DNA of 64,000 nt from positions 1 to 64,000 of the forward strand of contig NZ_JODR01000010.1 of the NCBI RefSeq assembly GCF_000725885.1. Reading direction: 5' to 3'. A program made the translations under genes and the position numbers. The notes beneath the pieces are model-generated. The model searched no databases. It was not told the origin of the DNA and saw only the letters and a list, made by a program, of their open reading frames with translations. Source of the DNA: Streptomyces albus subsp. albus (GTDB taxonomy: Bacteria; Actinomycetota; Actinomycetes; Streptomycetales; Streptomycetaceae). Below are positions 1-22,863 of this stretch, one piece after another. Every line of letters starts with the position of its first letter. The first letter of the stretch is position 1.

Positions 1-15166
<15,166 letters not shown>

Positions 15167-15184
15167 GTGGCGTACTGCTCCCGG

Positions 15185-15436
15185 CTACTCAGCGATCTTG
15201 GTGGAGCCCGTCCAGCGGAAGACCCGCGGTTCCCGGCCGGTGCTCGTGCCCGAGGTGTCGGACGTGTCGGAGGGCTCGAAGTGCTGGTATCCGCCCAGGT
15301 GTTCGATCTTGATCTTCTGCTGCGCCCTGGCCGCCTCGATGCGCATCCTCCGTCCGGATTCCGGGAAGTCGGCCGGGCCGCCCACCAGCATCACGTCCAC
15401 CATGCGCTCGTCGGCCTTCCGGTCATGTCCGCTCAT
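15185..15436 (-). CDS. Small conserved protein of a PKS operon, 83 aa, possibly DUF5988-like
   Basis: A short reading frame lies between the 2,3-dehydratase and the PKS, 18 bp upstream of the PKS start, with a strong ribosome binding site (GGGAGG, 8 nt before ATG). The core reads MVDVMLVGGPADFPE, then GGYQHFEPS, a Ser/Thr/Gly linker and a FRWTGSTKIAE tail. The pattern of GGP-x-D-x-P, a Tyr-x-His-Phe box and a Trp-Thr-x-(R/K)-IAE ending resembles small proteins of antibiotic clusters filed as DUF5988. That match is from memory and unverified. No catalytic residues, signal peptide or membrane segment are seen. Its function is unknown; position suggests co-expression with the PKS. Confidence 0.75.
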   Translation of the reverse strand: MSGHDRKADERMVDVMLVGGPADFPESGRRMRIEAARAQQKIKIEHLGGYQHFEPSDTSDTSGTSTGREPRVFRWTGSTKIAE

Positions 15437-15563
15437 GGCATGTCCTCCCTTTCAGGCGTGGGGTTCTGATCCGGTCGTTCGTGGGTTTCCGGGGCCCTGG
15501 GGGCCGCGGGGCACGGCTGTCATGCGGGTGCCGTCGGCGGGGCCCGGCGCCGCACCTCGCGAC

Positions 15564-16955
15564 TTACGCGTCGGAGGTGTCCACGCAGGCGCGCAGGCAG
15601 GCGATGAGGGTGCGGGCCTGCACATTGAGGTAGTGACGGTGCTGGAGCAGGGAGGTGATCTGGGGCAGGGTGATCCAGCGGCAGCCGGGCAGTTCCGCGG
15701 CAGGGTGGCCGTCGTCCACCTCGATGATCATGTAGCGGCTGCGGGAGTGGTAGAACCGGCCGCCCTCCTCCGACATCTCGGTGTCGAACAGCACCCGGTC
15801 CCGCCGGCGGCGCTCTTCGATGTCGCTGAGTTGCCGTCGTACGGGCCCCGGCAGGTCGGCGTGGTTCTCGGGGGTGCCCTGCACGGTGGGGGCGAGCTCG
15901 ATGGCGTCGAGGTAGCCGGGCTCGATGCGGGTGCGCAGGAGTGCGTGCAGCACTCCGTCGAACCGCGCCACCAGCAGGGCGACCACGCCCACGCCGTGCG
16001 GTTCGATCAACGGCTGGGTCCAGCCGGCCACCTCGCGGCTGTTGGCGACGACATCGACCGCGGTGACGCTGAAGAAGATGCCGCGCTCGTGGGAGACCGA
16101 CCAGTCCGTCTGCCGCCATCCGGGCAGGTTCCGCAGGCCCACGACGGTGGTCTCCACGTCGTGCGCCGCCTGGTTGGCGGTGATCCAGCTGACGATCTCG
16201 GTGCTGGTGTGCAGCCCCCTGTCCTCGCTGCCGAGGCCGGGGAGGCAGGAGAGCACCGTGCGGGCGTCCATGTTCACCCGGTGGTCGATGCGCAGCTGCT
16301 CGTACACCTGGCCGAGGGTCAGCCAGCAGAAGTCCTCACCGGCCTCGACCTCGGGGCCCACCTCGACGATCACGTTGCGGTTGCGCTTGCGGTAGAACCA
16401 GGCGCCGTGCTCGGACTGCAGCACGTCGGCGATCACCCGGCGCGGGTCGGGCTGCGCGAAGTGCTCCACGTAGGGGACGTGCCGGCCGCGGTGGACCCCG
16501 GTGTAGTTGCTCTTGGTGGCCTGCACGGTGGGTGACAGCTGCACCCCGTTCGGATTGCCCGGTTCCGCCTTCGCCTGCATCAGCAGATGCAGCACGCCGT
16601 CGATCTCGCGCACCGCGATGCCGAGCAGGCCGATCTCCGGCTGCATGATGATGGGCTGGCACCACTGCCGTACGGGGCCGTCGTCGACCTGGACCCGGAG
16701 GCCCGCCACCGAGAAGAACCGTCCGCTGTCGTGCCCGAGGTTTCCGGTGTCCTCGGCGAAGGACCAGTTCCGCAGCTTCGAGAACGGGATGCGGGTGACC
16801 TCGTGGAGCTGGGCGGCGCGCCGTTCGGCGAGCCACTTCTCGAACTGTTCGGGGGTCGTGGCCACTCCGCCGGTGGCCCGCGCCGACTCCTCGAGCCGCG
16901 CGCGCACCGCCGTGTCCTCGGCGCGCAACACCCCGGTCCCGGTGGTCAGCGACAT
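15564..16955 (-). CDS. NDP-hexose 2,3-dehydratase, 463 aa
   Basis: This cytoplasmic deoxysugar enzyme eliminates the C2 hydroxyl of an NDP-4-keto-6-deoxyhexose, the first step toward 2-deoxysugars (EvaA/TylX3/SpnO family). The protein has the internal duplication typical of the family: two halves each contain a W-S...GRFFSV / GIFFSV segment, a QP(I/L)I(M/E)(Q/P) motif and an (L)xPTVQ(A/G)T motif, at roughly residues 70-150 and 290-370. Length agrees with the family (~460-480). ATG at 16955 is preceded by GAGGGGAG. It is the first gene of the PKS operon. A partner C3-ketoreductase is not in the window. Confidence 0.9.
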   Translation of the reverse strand: MSLTTGTGVLRAEDTAVRARLEESARATGGVATTPEQFEKWLAERRAAQLHEVTRIPFSKLRNWSFAEDTGNLGHDSGRFFSVAGLRVQVDDGPVRQWCQPIIMQPEIGLLGIAVREIDGVLHLLMQAKAEPGNPNGVQLSPTVQATKSNYTGVHRGRHVPYVEHFAQPDPRRVIADVLQSEHGAWFYRKRNRNVIVEVGPEVEAGEDFCWLTLGQVYEQLRIDHRVNMDARTVLSCLPGLGSEDRGLHTSTEIVSWITANQAAHDVETTVVGLRNLPGWRQTDWSVSHERGIFFSVTAVDVVANSREVAGWTQPLIEPHGVGVVALLVARFDGVLHALLRTRIEPGYLDAIELAPTVQGTPENHADLPGPVRRQLSDIEERRRRDRVLFDTEMSEEGGRFYHSRSRYMIIEVDDGHPAAELPGCRWITLPQITSLLQHRHYLNVQARTLIACLRACVDTSDA

Positions 16956-17225
16956 GGTGTCTCCCCTCAGTGGCATCGTGCCCAGGTCACCACGGCTCGG
17001 CGTGCCGGCCTAGGCGGCCAGGGGCTTACTAGGTGTTCACTCAGATCCCGCCGCCGGGGCTCCCCGCGCGGACGGTCCGCGAATTTCCCTAGACTTCCGC
17101 CGCCGGGGAGGGGGCTTGCCCCGGCGCTCACACATGCTGGCCGTGCTTGCGACGCACTGCGTATCCCCGGGGGTGGCCCGGGACCCCTGCCGGACACGGA
17201 GGCCCGAGTGGCCAGAGAGGCCAGC
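16956..17225. promoter_or_regulatory. Divergent control region of the polyketide cluster
   Basis: The two divergent operons, dehydratase-PKS leftward and thioesterase-sugar rightward, share this 270-bp gap, so at least two promoters must lie here. The stretch around 17085-17100 is locally A/T richer (GAATTTCCCTAGACTTC) and contains a possible -10 (TAGACT). No convincing -35 partner or operator palindrome was identified by eye. The call rests on gene arrangement. Confidence 0.5.
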
Positions 17226-17975
17226 ATGAACGAAACCGATTTGTGGATTCGGCGCTACTTTCCGAGCGCGGAGGCCGAGGTCCAGCTGATCTGCCTGCCG
17301 CACGCGGGAGGCTCGGCTTCCTACTACCGTCCGGTGGCTCAGGCGCTGAGCCCCCGCATCGAGGTGCTCGCCGTGCAGTACCCGGGCCGTCAGGACCGGC
17401 GTCACGAGCCGGTGATCGACGACCTGGGCACGTTGGCGGCTCGGGTGTCCGAGATCCTGGCACCGGCCCTGGACCGCCCCTTCGCGTTCTTCGGGCACAG
17501 CATGGGCGCGACCCTGGCCTACGAGGTGGCCCGGCGGCTGGAGCAGCGGGGCAGGTACGCGGAACGGCTGTTCGTCTCCGCCCGGCGGGCGCCCTCCCGG
17601 GTGCGGGACGAGCGGGTGCATCTGCGGGACGACCACGGGCTGATCGCCGACGTGCGTGCCCTCAGCGGCACGAACCAGCAGGTGTTCGGCAACGAGGAGA
17701 TGCTGCGCATGGTGCTGCCGGCCCTCCGGGGCGACTACCGCGCCGCCGAGACGTACCGTCACGCCCCCGGGCCCCGGCTGCGCTGTCCGGTCACCGCGCT
17801 GGTCGGCGACAGCGATCCCAAGGCGAGCCAGGAGGAGGTCGCGGACTGGGGCACGCACACCGCGGGCGATTTCGAGCTGAGGACGTATCCCGGCGGCCAC
17901 TTCTATCTTCTCGACCACACCGCGGACGTCCTGTCGCTGATCGAAGAGCGGCTGAGCGAGCCGGCCCTGCGGTGA
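17226..17975 (+). CDS. Type II (editing) thioesterase, 249 aa
   Basis: An alpha/beta hydrolase that removes stalled or mis-primed acyl groups from PKS carrier proteins. The fold starts with LICLPHAGGSASYY, the classic TEII opening. The nucleophile elbow is GHSMG (Ser ~84), the acid lies in LVGDSDPK and the catalytic His in YPGGHFYLL. Length matches stand-alone TEIIs (~250 aa). ATG at 17226 is preceded by GAGAGG. First gene of the plus-strand operon; the glycosyltransferase starts 14 bp after its stop. Confidence 0.93.
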   Translation: MNETDLWIRRYFPSAEAEVQLICLPHAGGSASYYRPVAQALSPRIEVLAVQYPGRQDRRHEPVIDDLGTLAARVSEILAPALDRPFAFFGHSMGATLAYEVARRLEQRGRYAERLFVSARRAPSRVRDERVHLRDDHGLIADVRALSGTNQQVFGNEEMLRMVLPALRGDYRAAETYRHAPGPRLRCPVTALVGDSDPKASQEEVADWGTHTAGDFELRTYPGGHFYLLDHTADVLSLIEERLSEPALR

Positions 17976-17989
17976 AGCCAGGAGGACGT

Positions 17990-19237
17990 ATGACGACGAA
18001 ACACGTCGCGGTCTTCGTGTTCCCGGGGTACGGACACGTCAATCCGACGCTGGAGATCAGCCGCTGTCTCATCGCGCTCGGCCACCGGGTCAGCTACGTG
18101 CTCGACGAGAAGCTGGCCGCCCCGGTGACGGCTCTCGGCGCCGAGGTGGTCCCCTACAGCTCACGGCGCGGCCGGCTCGGTGCCGGCGCCGTGACCGGCG
18201 AGGACATCGGAGCCCTGGGTCTGGGCTTCCTGCGCGAGTCGATGGAGGTGATCCTGCCGCTGGCCCTGGAGTCCTTCGACGACGACGTCCCGGACCTGAT
18301 CCTGTACGACCTGGAGAGCTTCTTCACCGCGCGTACGGCGGCGCAGCGCTGGGGCCGCCCCACCGTGCAGCTCTTCCCGTACGTCGCCACCAACGAGCAC
18401 TATTCGCTGGCCCTCGAGGTCTTCGACGAGGCGAGCGAGAGCATGCACAAGTGCGTCGAGCTGGTGACGGAGCACCTGGCCCGCGAGGGCAAGGGCCAGG
18501 ACGCCGTGTGGTCGCTGATGGCCGGTATCGACGACCGCAATCTGGTCCTGCTGCCGAGGGAGTTCCAGCCGCGGGGCGAGACGTTCGACAGCCGGTTCGC
18601 CTTCACCGGGCACAGTCTGCCCGCCGACCGCCCCGGGACCGGCTCGTGGGACCGGCCCGCGGGGGACGGGCCGGTGGCGCTGGTCACGCTGGGCACCGAG
18701 GTGAACGACCGTCCGGAGTTCTTCAGGACCTGTGCCGAGGGGTTCGCCGACAGCGACTGGCATCTGGTGATGACGACCGGCCCGGGCAATCTGCCGGCCT
18801 GCCGGCAGGCGGTCGCGGAAGCGGGGGCGGCAGCGCGTCCCGCCGGGATCGAGCTGCACGAGTGGCTGGCGTACAACACCGTACTGCCGCATGTGTCGGC
18901 CGTGGTCTGCAACTCCGGCATCAGCACCATGCTGGAAGCGCTCTCGTTCGGCAAGCCGCTGGTGGTCATCACCTACACGCCGGAGGACCGGGTCAACGGC
19001 AGACGCACGGCCGAACTCGGCCTGGGTGTGGAGCTGCCGGGCGAAGAGGTCACCGCCGGGCGGCTGCGCGAAGCCGTCGAGACCGTCACGCACTCTCCCG
19101 ACATCCGCCGAGGGGTCGCTCGCATGCGCATGAACATGATGGCGGCGGGCGGCCCCGCCCGTGCCGCGCAGCTCGTCGAGGGCTGGCTGAGCGAACCGGC
19201 CACGGCACCCGAGCCCGAAAGAGCGGCGGTCCGATGA
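17990..19237 (+). CDS. GT1-family (macrolide-type) glycosyltransferase, 415 aa
   Basis: Predicted to transfer an NDP-deoxysugar to the polyketide aglycone. The N-terminal motif FPGYGHVNPTLE holds the catalytic His common to OleD/MGT-type enzymes. The C-terminal Rossmann half contains LVTLGTEV, the donor-binding LHEWLAYNTVLPHVSAVV, and VCNSGISTMLEAL followed by PEDRVNGRR. In most relatives the last box reads (T)HAGxxST, where the His contacts the donor phosphates. Here that residue is Asn. A strong ribosome binding site (GGAGGA) precedes ATG 17990. No DesVIII/EryCII-type auxiliary protein is present, and none is expected for this subfamily. Its stop overlaps the ABC ATPase start (ATGA). A self-resistance (inactivating) role is an alternative. 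Confidence 0.88.
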   Translation: MTTKHVAVFVFPGYGHVNPTLEISRCLIALGHRVSYVLDEKLAAPVTALGAEVVPYSSRRGRLGAGAVTGEDIGALGLGFLRESMEVILPLALESFDDDVPDLILYDLESFFTARTAAQRWGRPTVQLFPYVATNEHYSLALEVFDEASESMHKCVELVTEHLAREGKGQDAVWSLMAGIDDRNLVLLPREFQPRGETFDSRFAFTGHSLPADRPGTGSWDRPAGDGPVALVTLGTEVNDRPEFFRTCAEGFADSDWHLVMTTGPGNLPACRQAVAEAGAAARPAGIELHEWLAYNTVLPHVSAVVCNSGISTMLEALSFGKPLVVITYTPEDRVNGRRTAELGLGVELPGEEVTAGRLREAVETVTHSPDIRRGVARMRMNMMAAGGPARAAQLVEGWLSEPATAPEPERAAVR

Positions 19238-20253
19238 CCTACACGATCGAGACCCGGGGACTGGTCAAACGGTTCGGCGAGGTCACGGCGCTGGACGGGC
19301 TCGCCCTGACCGCGCGGCAGGGCACCGTGCTCGGTGTGCTCGGCCCCAACGGCGCGGGCAAGACGACGGCGGTGCGCATTCTGGCCTCGCTGCTGCGGCC
19401 CGACGAGGGCTCGGCGCGGGTCTGCGGCTGGGACGTGGCGCGCCACCCGCACGAGGTCCGCCGGCTGATCGGCCTCACGGGACAGTACGCGTCCGTCGAC
19501 CAGGACCTGACAGGGCAGCAGAACATCGTCCTGGTGGCCCGGCTGCTGGGCTTCTCCCGGTCCGCCGCACGGCGCCGGGCGGCGGAGCTGCTGGGGCGGT
19601 TCGGGCTCACCGACGCCGCGGGCCGCAAGGCGAGGACGTACTCGGGTGGTATGCGCCGCCGTCTCGACCTGGCGGTATGCCTCGTCGGCGACCCCTCGGT
19701 GCTCTACCTCGACGAGCCGACCACCGGTCTCGACCCGGAGAGCCGCTCCCAGCTGTGGGACATCGTGCGCGGTCTGGTCACGGGCGGCACGACGGTCCTG
19801 CTGACCACCCAGTACATGGACGAGGCAGACCAGCTCTCCGACGACATCGTGGTGATCGACGCGGGCAAGAGCATCGCGACCGGTACCCCCGAGGAGCTGA
19901 AGGCGAAGACGGACCGGCAGACGCTGGAGATCCAGCCGGCCGACCCGGCCCAGTTGGAGACCGCCGGAAAACTGGTCGCCGAGCTGAGCGGGACCCGGCC
20001 CCATGTGGCGGGCACCCAGCTGCGTCTCCACGTCAACGATTTGGCGCTGCCGGGGGCTGTGCTGCGCCGGCTGGACGAGGCCGGCATCGAGGTGATGGAA
20101 CTCGCCCTGCGCAAGCCGAGCCTCAACGAGGTGTTCCTGTCGCTGACCGGCCACCAGAACAGGCACGAGGACCCGGCCACCGCAACCACCGAGGCGGCCG
20201 GGCCCGCCGAGACGGCCGAGCCCGCCGAGGCGGCAGAACGGAGCAGAACATGA
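19234..20253 (+). CDS. DrrA-type ABC transporter ATP-binding protein, 339 aa
   Basis: Energises export of the cluster product together with the permease that follows. Walker A is GPNGAGKTT (~residues 37-45), the Q-loop lies in LIGLTGQYASVDQDLT, the signature is YSGGMRRRLDLA, Walker B is VLYLDEPTTGLD and the switch His is replaced by Gln in LLTTQYMDEAD, as is usual in the DrrA/daunorubicin-resistance class. A C-terminal extension (PADPAQLE...LNEVFLSLTG) is typical of the DrrA CT domain, and an Ala/Glu-rich tail ends the protein. It overlaps neighbours on both sides by ATGA-type junctions, so GT, ATPase and permease are translationally coupled. Confidence 0.93.
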   Translation: MTYTIETRGLVKRFGEVTALDGLALTARQGTVLGVLGPNGAGKTTAVRILASLLRPDEGSARVCGWDVARHPHEVRRLIGLTGQYASVDQDLTGQQNIVLVARLLGFSRSAARRRAAELLGRFGLTDAAGRKARTYSGGMRRRLDLAVCLVGDPSVLYLDEPTTGLDPESRSQLWDIVRGLVTGGTTVLLTTQYMDEADQLSDDIVVIDAGKSIATGTPEELKAKTDRQTLEIQPADPAQLETAGKLVAELSGTRPHVAGTQLRLHVNDLALPGAVLRRLDEAGIEVMELALRKPSLNEVFLSLTGHQNRHEDPATATTEAAGPAETAEPAEAAERSRT

Positions 20254-21056
20254 GCGCGAGCGCGACAGCACCCGTCCGGCACAGGCTGGGCCTCGTGACG
20301 ACCGCCCGGCACTGCTTCTCCCTGACGGGCCGCAACCTGCTGCATCTGAAAGCGAACCCCGGAGAGATCGTCGGTTTCGTCTTCGTCCAGCCCCTCCTGG
20401 TCATCGCACTGCTGGTGTACGTGTTCGGCGGTGCGATCTCCGGGGACACCGCGACGTACCTCCAGTACGCCCTGCCGGGTCTGATCGTGCAGAACTCGGT
20501 GATGTCGGTGCTCACCACCGGCGCCGGAATCAACCAGGACATGTCCAACGGTGTCTTCGACCGGCTGCGCAGTCTGCCGATCGCCCGCATCGCACCCCTG
20601 ATCGGCCACATGCTCGGCCATATGACCCGGGTGACGGCCGGGCTCCTCATGCTGCTGGTGGCGGGCCTGCTGCAAGGCTTCGAGATACGCACCGGGTTGC
20701 TGTCCGCGCTGTCCGCGCTGCTGCTGGCTCTGGTGTTCGGCATAGGCCTGGCCTGGGTGTCGATAGCGATCGGCGTGAGCGCCCGGTCCGCCACCACGGT
20801 GCACATGTTCAGCGGCGTGCTGTCGCTGCCGCTCACGTTCGTCAGCAATGTGTTCGTCGAGACGGACACCATGCCCGGCTGGCTGCAGGCCTGGGCCAAG
20901 ATCAACCCGATCTCGCACGAGGCGACCGCACTGCGCGCGCTGATGTCGGGCGGTCCCCTCGGCACCTCGGTGTGGTGGACGCTCGGCTGGGCCGCGACGC
21001 TCACGGCCGTCTTCGCCCCGCTGGCCCTCCGCGCCTACCGGCAACGAGTCGTCTGA
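20250..21056 (+). CDS. DrrB-type ABC-2 transporter permease, 268 aa
   Basis: Membrane partner of the preceding ATPase and probable export and self-resistance pump for the polyketide. After a cytoplasmic N-terminus it has about six hydrophobic segments, including FVFVQPLLVIALLVYVFGGAI, the YLQYALPGLIVQNSV region, VTAGLLMLLVAGLL and LLALVFGIGLAWVSIAIG. It also holds NGVFDRLRSLPIAR, the conserved ABC-2 loop, and FVSNVFVETDTMPGWLQ near the end. Length and motif order match DrrB proteins. The ATG lies inside the last codons of the ATPase gene. Confidence 0.93.
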   Translation: MSASATAPVRHRLGLVTTARHCFSLTGRNLLHLKANPGEIVGFVFVQPLLVIALLVYVFGGAISGDTATYLQYALPGLIVQNSVMSVLTTGAGINQDMSNGVFDRLRSLPIARIAPLIGHMLGHMTRVTAGLLMLLVAGLLQGFEIRTGLLSALSALLLALVFGIGLAWVSIAIGVSARSATTVHMFSGVLSLPLTFVSNVFVETDTMPGWLQAWAKINPISHEATALRALMSGGPLGTSVWWTLGWAATLTAVFAPLALRAYRQRVV

Positions 21057-21095
21057 GGGGCCTGGCGGGAGGTGAAGAGCTGCGAGGGAGACGTG

Positions 21096-22358
21096 GTGAC
21101 AAAACGCGGCACCGAAGACCTGGCGCTGTTCGGCGGTCCGCCGGCGTTCCTGCGCAACCGCCGGGTCGGCCGGCCGAACCAGGGCGACCGCGAACGATTC
21201 TGGGAACGGATGAACCGCGCCCTGGACAACGAGTGGCTGTCCAACATGGGGCCCCTGCACGACGAGTTCGAGGAGCGGGTGGCGCAGCTCGCGGGCGTAC
21301 GGCACTGCGTCTCCCTCTGCAACGCCACCGTGGGGCTGCAACTGCTGGTCGCCGACCTGGTCCCCGGCGCGGAACCGGGCGACGAGGTGATCGTCCCGGC
21401 GCTCACCTTCCCCGCCACGGCGCACGCCGTGCGCTGGCTGGGCCTGCGGCCGGTGGTCTGCGACGTCGACCCGGTGACCGGGCTGATCGACCCCGACCAG
21501 GTGGAGGCGCGGATCGGCCCGCGGGTCCGGGCGATCCTCGGCGTCCATCTGTGGGGGCAGCCCTGCGACGTACGGCGGCTGGAGAAGATCGCCGAGAGCC
21601 ACGGGCTGCGGCTGTACTTCGATGCGGCACCGGCGCTGGGCTGCACCCACGAATCCACCCCCATCGGAGGCTTCGGCGACGCGGAGGTGTTCAGCTTCCA
21701 CGCGACGAAGGTCGTCAACAGCTTCGAGGGCGGCGCGATCGTGACCGACGACGACGCGCTGGCCGAACGGGCGCGGAAGGCGAGGAACTTCGGTATCGGG
21801 GCCGGCGGCCGGGTCGAACAGCTCGGCACCAACGGCAAGCTGAACGAGGCGTGCGCCGCGATGGGCCTCACCTCGCTGGACGCGCTCGCGGACACCGTCG
21901 CCCACAACCGGGCCAACTACGAGGCGTACCTGTCCGCACTCGACGGCATCCCCGGGGTACGGGCGGTCAGATACGACCCGCGGCACCGCAACAACCACCA
22001 CTACATGATGGTCACCGTCGACGAGCGGGCAGCGGGGCTGCACCGGGACGCGCTGCTCGATCTGCTGCGCGCGGAGAACATCTTGGCCCAGCCCTACTTC
22101 TCCCAGGCCATCCACCGCATGTGGCAGTACGGCGAGGAGTCGGCCGCGTCGGTGCCGGGCGGCTTCCCGCACGCCGAGACGCTGTGCGAGCAGCTGCTCG
22201 CCCTGCCCACGGGGCCCGGGGTCAGCACCGCCGACATCGAGGTGATCAGCGAGGTGGTACGGGCCGCCGTCGCTCACGGGCCCGAGGTGACCGCGCGCCG
22301 CGCCGGCCTCGCCGGCACCACGGGCGACGCCCACCCCGCCGGTGCCGCCGGGGAGTAG
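21096..22358 (+). CDS. DesI-like NDP-4-keto-6-deoxyhexose 4-aminotransferase (DegT/DnrJ/EryC1 family), 420 aa
   Basis: A PLP-dependent sugar aminotransferase. The opening DLALFGGPPAF, followed by VGRPNQGDRERF and NEWLSNMGPLHDEFE, closely follows DesI of desosamine biosynthesis, which aminates C4 of TDP-4-keto-6-deoxyglucose. The PLP Lys lies in FSFHATKVVNSFEGG and the cofactor Asp in LYFDAAPALG, where DesI has AAHALG. Several in-frame GTGs exist. GTG 21096 fits best: it lies 6 nt after GAGGGA and gives eight residues before LALFGG, close to the DesI N-terminus. Together with the upstream 2,3-dehydratase it suggests a 4-amino-2,4,6-trideoxyhexose branch, as in vicenisamine-type pathways. That pathway assignment is inference. 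Confidence 0.88.
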   Translation: MTKRGTEDLALFGGPPAFLRNRRVGRPNQGDRERFWERMNRALDNEWLSNMGPLHDEFEERVAQLAGVRHCVSLCNATVGLQLLVADLVPGAEPGDEVIVPALTFPATAHAVRWLGLRPVVCDVDPVTGLIDPDQVEARIGPRVRAILGVHLWGQPCDVRRLEKIAESHGLRLYFDAAPALGCTHESTPIGGFGDAEVFSFHATKVVNSFEGGAIVTDDDALAERARKARNFGIGAGGRVEQLGTNGKLNEACAAMGLTSLDALADTVAHNRANYEAYLSALDGIPGVRAVRYDPRHRNNHHYMMVTVDERAAGLHRDALLDLLRAENILAQPYFSQAIHRMWQYGEESAASVPGGFPHAETLCEQLLALPTGPGVSTADIEVISEVVRAAVAHGPEVTARRAGLAGTTGDAHPAGAAGE

Positions 22359-22419
22359 GGGCACGACGCGGCACGGCTCGTGCCCAGGACACGACGGACG
22401 AGAGCGAGGAATGGCCGCA

Positions 22420-22863
22420 ATGGCAGCGAGCACCACCGGTACGCCCGTCGGCAGGGTCAAGCCCAGCCGGCTCATCCAGCTTGAGCAGCACAGGAACGAG
22501 CACGGCTGCATATCGGTCGTCGAGTCCGAATGGGCCGCCGGATTCCCGATCCAGCGTGTCTACTTCCTGCACGACCTGGCCCCCGGCACGTCCCGGGGCG
22601 GCCACGCGCACCGCGCTTTGGAACAGCTCTTCGTCGCCGCCCACGGCGGCTTCACCATCCGGATCGACGACGGCTTCCGGCAGGCCGAGTACCGGCTGGA
22701 CGATCCGTCCACCGGGCTGTACGTCGGCCCGATGGTGTGGCGGGACCTCAGCGACTTCACACCGGACGCCGTCTGTCTGGTGCTGGCCTCGCAGCACTAC
22801 CAGGAGGCGGACTACTACCGCGACCACGCGCACTTCCTGCGAGACTGCCGGAGGCCGGAATGA
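22420..22863 (+). CDS. FdtA/QdtA/Tyl1a-type TDP-4-keto-6-deoxyhexose 3,4-ketoisomerase, 147 aa
   Basis: A single-domain cupin sugar isomerase. It moves the keto group from C4 to C3 so that a 3-aminotransferase can act. The active-site segment TSRGGHAHRALEQ contains the two catalytic histidines of the FdtA family, followed by FVAAHGGFTIRIDDG and YVGPMVWRDLSDF, which are family landmarks. Length (~140) is as expected. ATG 22420 has GAGGA 8 nt upstream; an alternative ATG at 22411 sits too close to that site. The stop overlaps the next start (ATGA). Whether it makes the D-galacto (FdtA) or D-gluco (Tyl1a/QdtA) 3-keto sugar cannot be read from sequence alone. Confidence 0.92.
   Translation: MAASTTGTPVGRVKPSRLIQLEQHRNEHGCISVVESEWAAGFPIQRVYFLHDLAPGTSRGGHAHRALEQLFVAAHGGFTIRIDDGFRQAEYRLDDPSTGLYVGPMVWRDLSDFTPDAVCLVLASQHYQEADYYRDHAHFLRDCRRPE

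Noticed and set aside
17037..17918. Minus-strand frames across the thioesterase and glycosyltransferase genes (17037-17918, 18161-19093)
   Set aside because: They are antisense to genes with full catalytic motifs and have no recognisable domains or ribosome binding sites.
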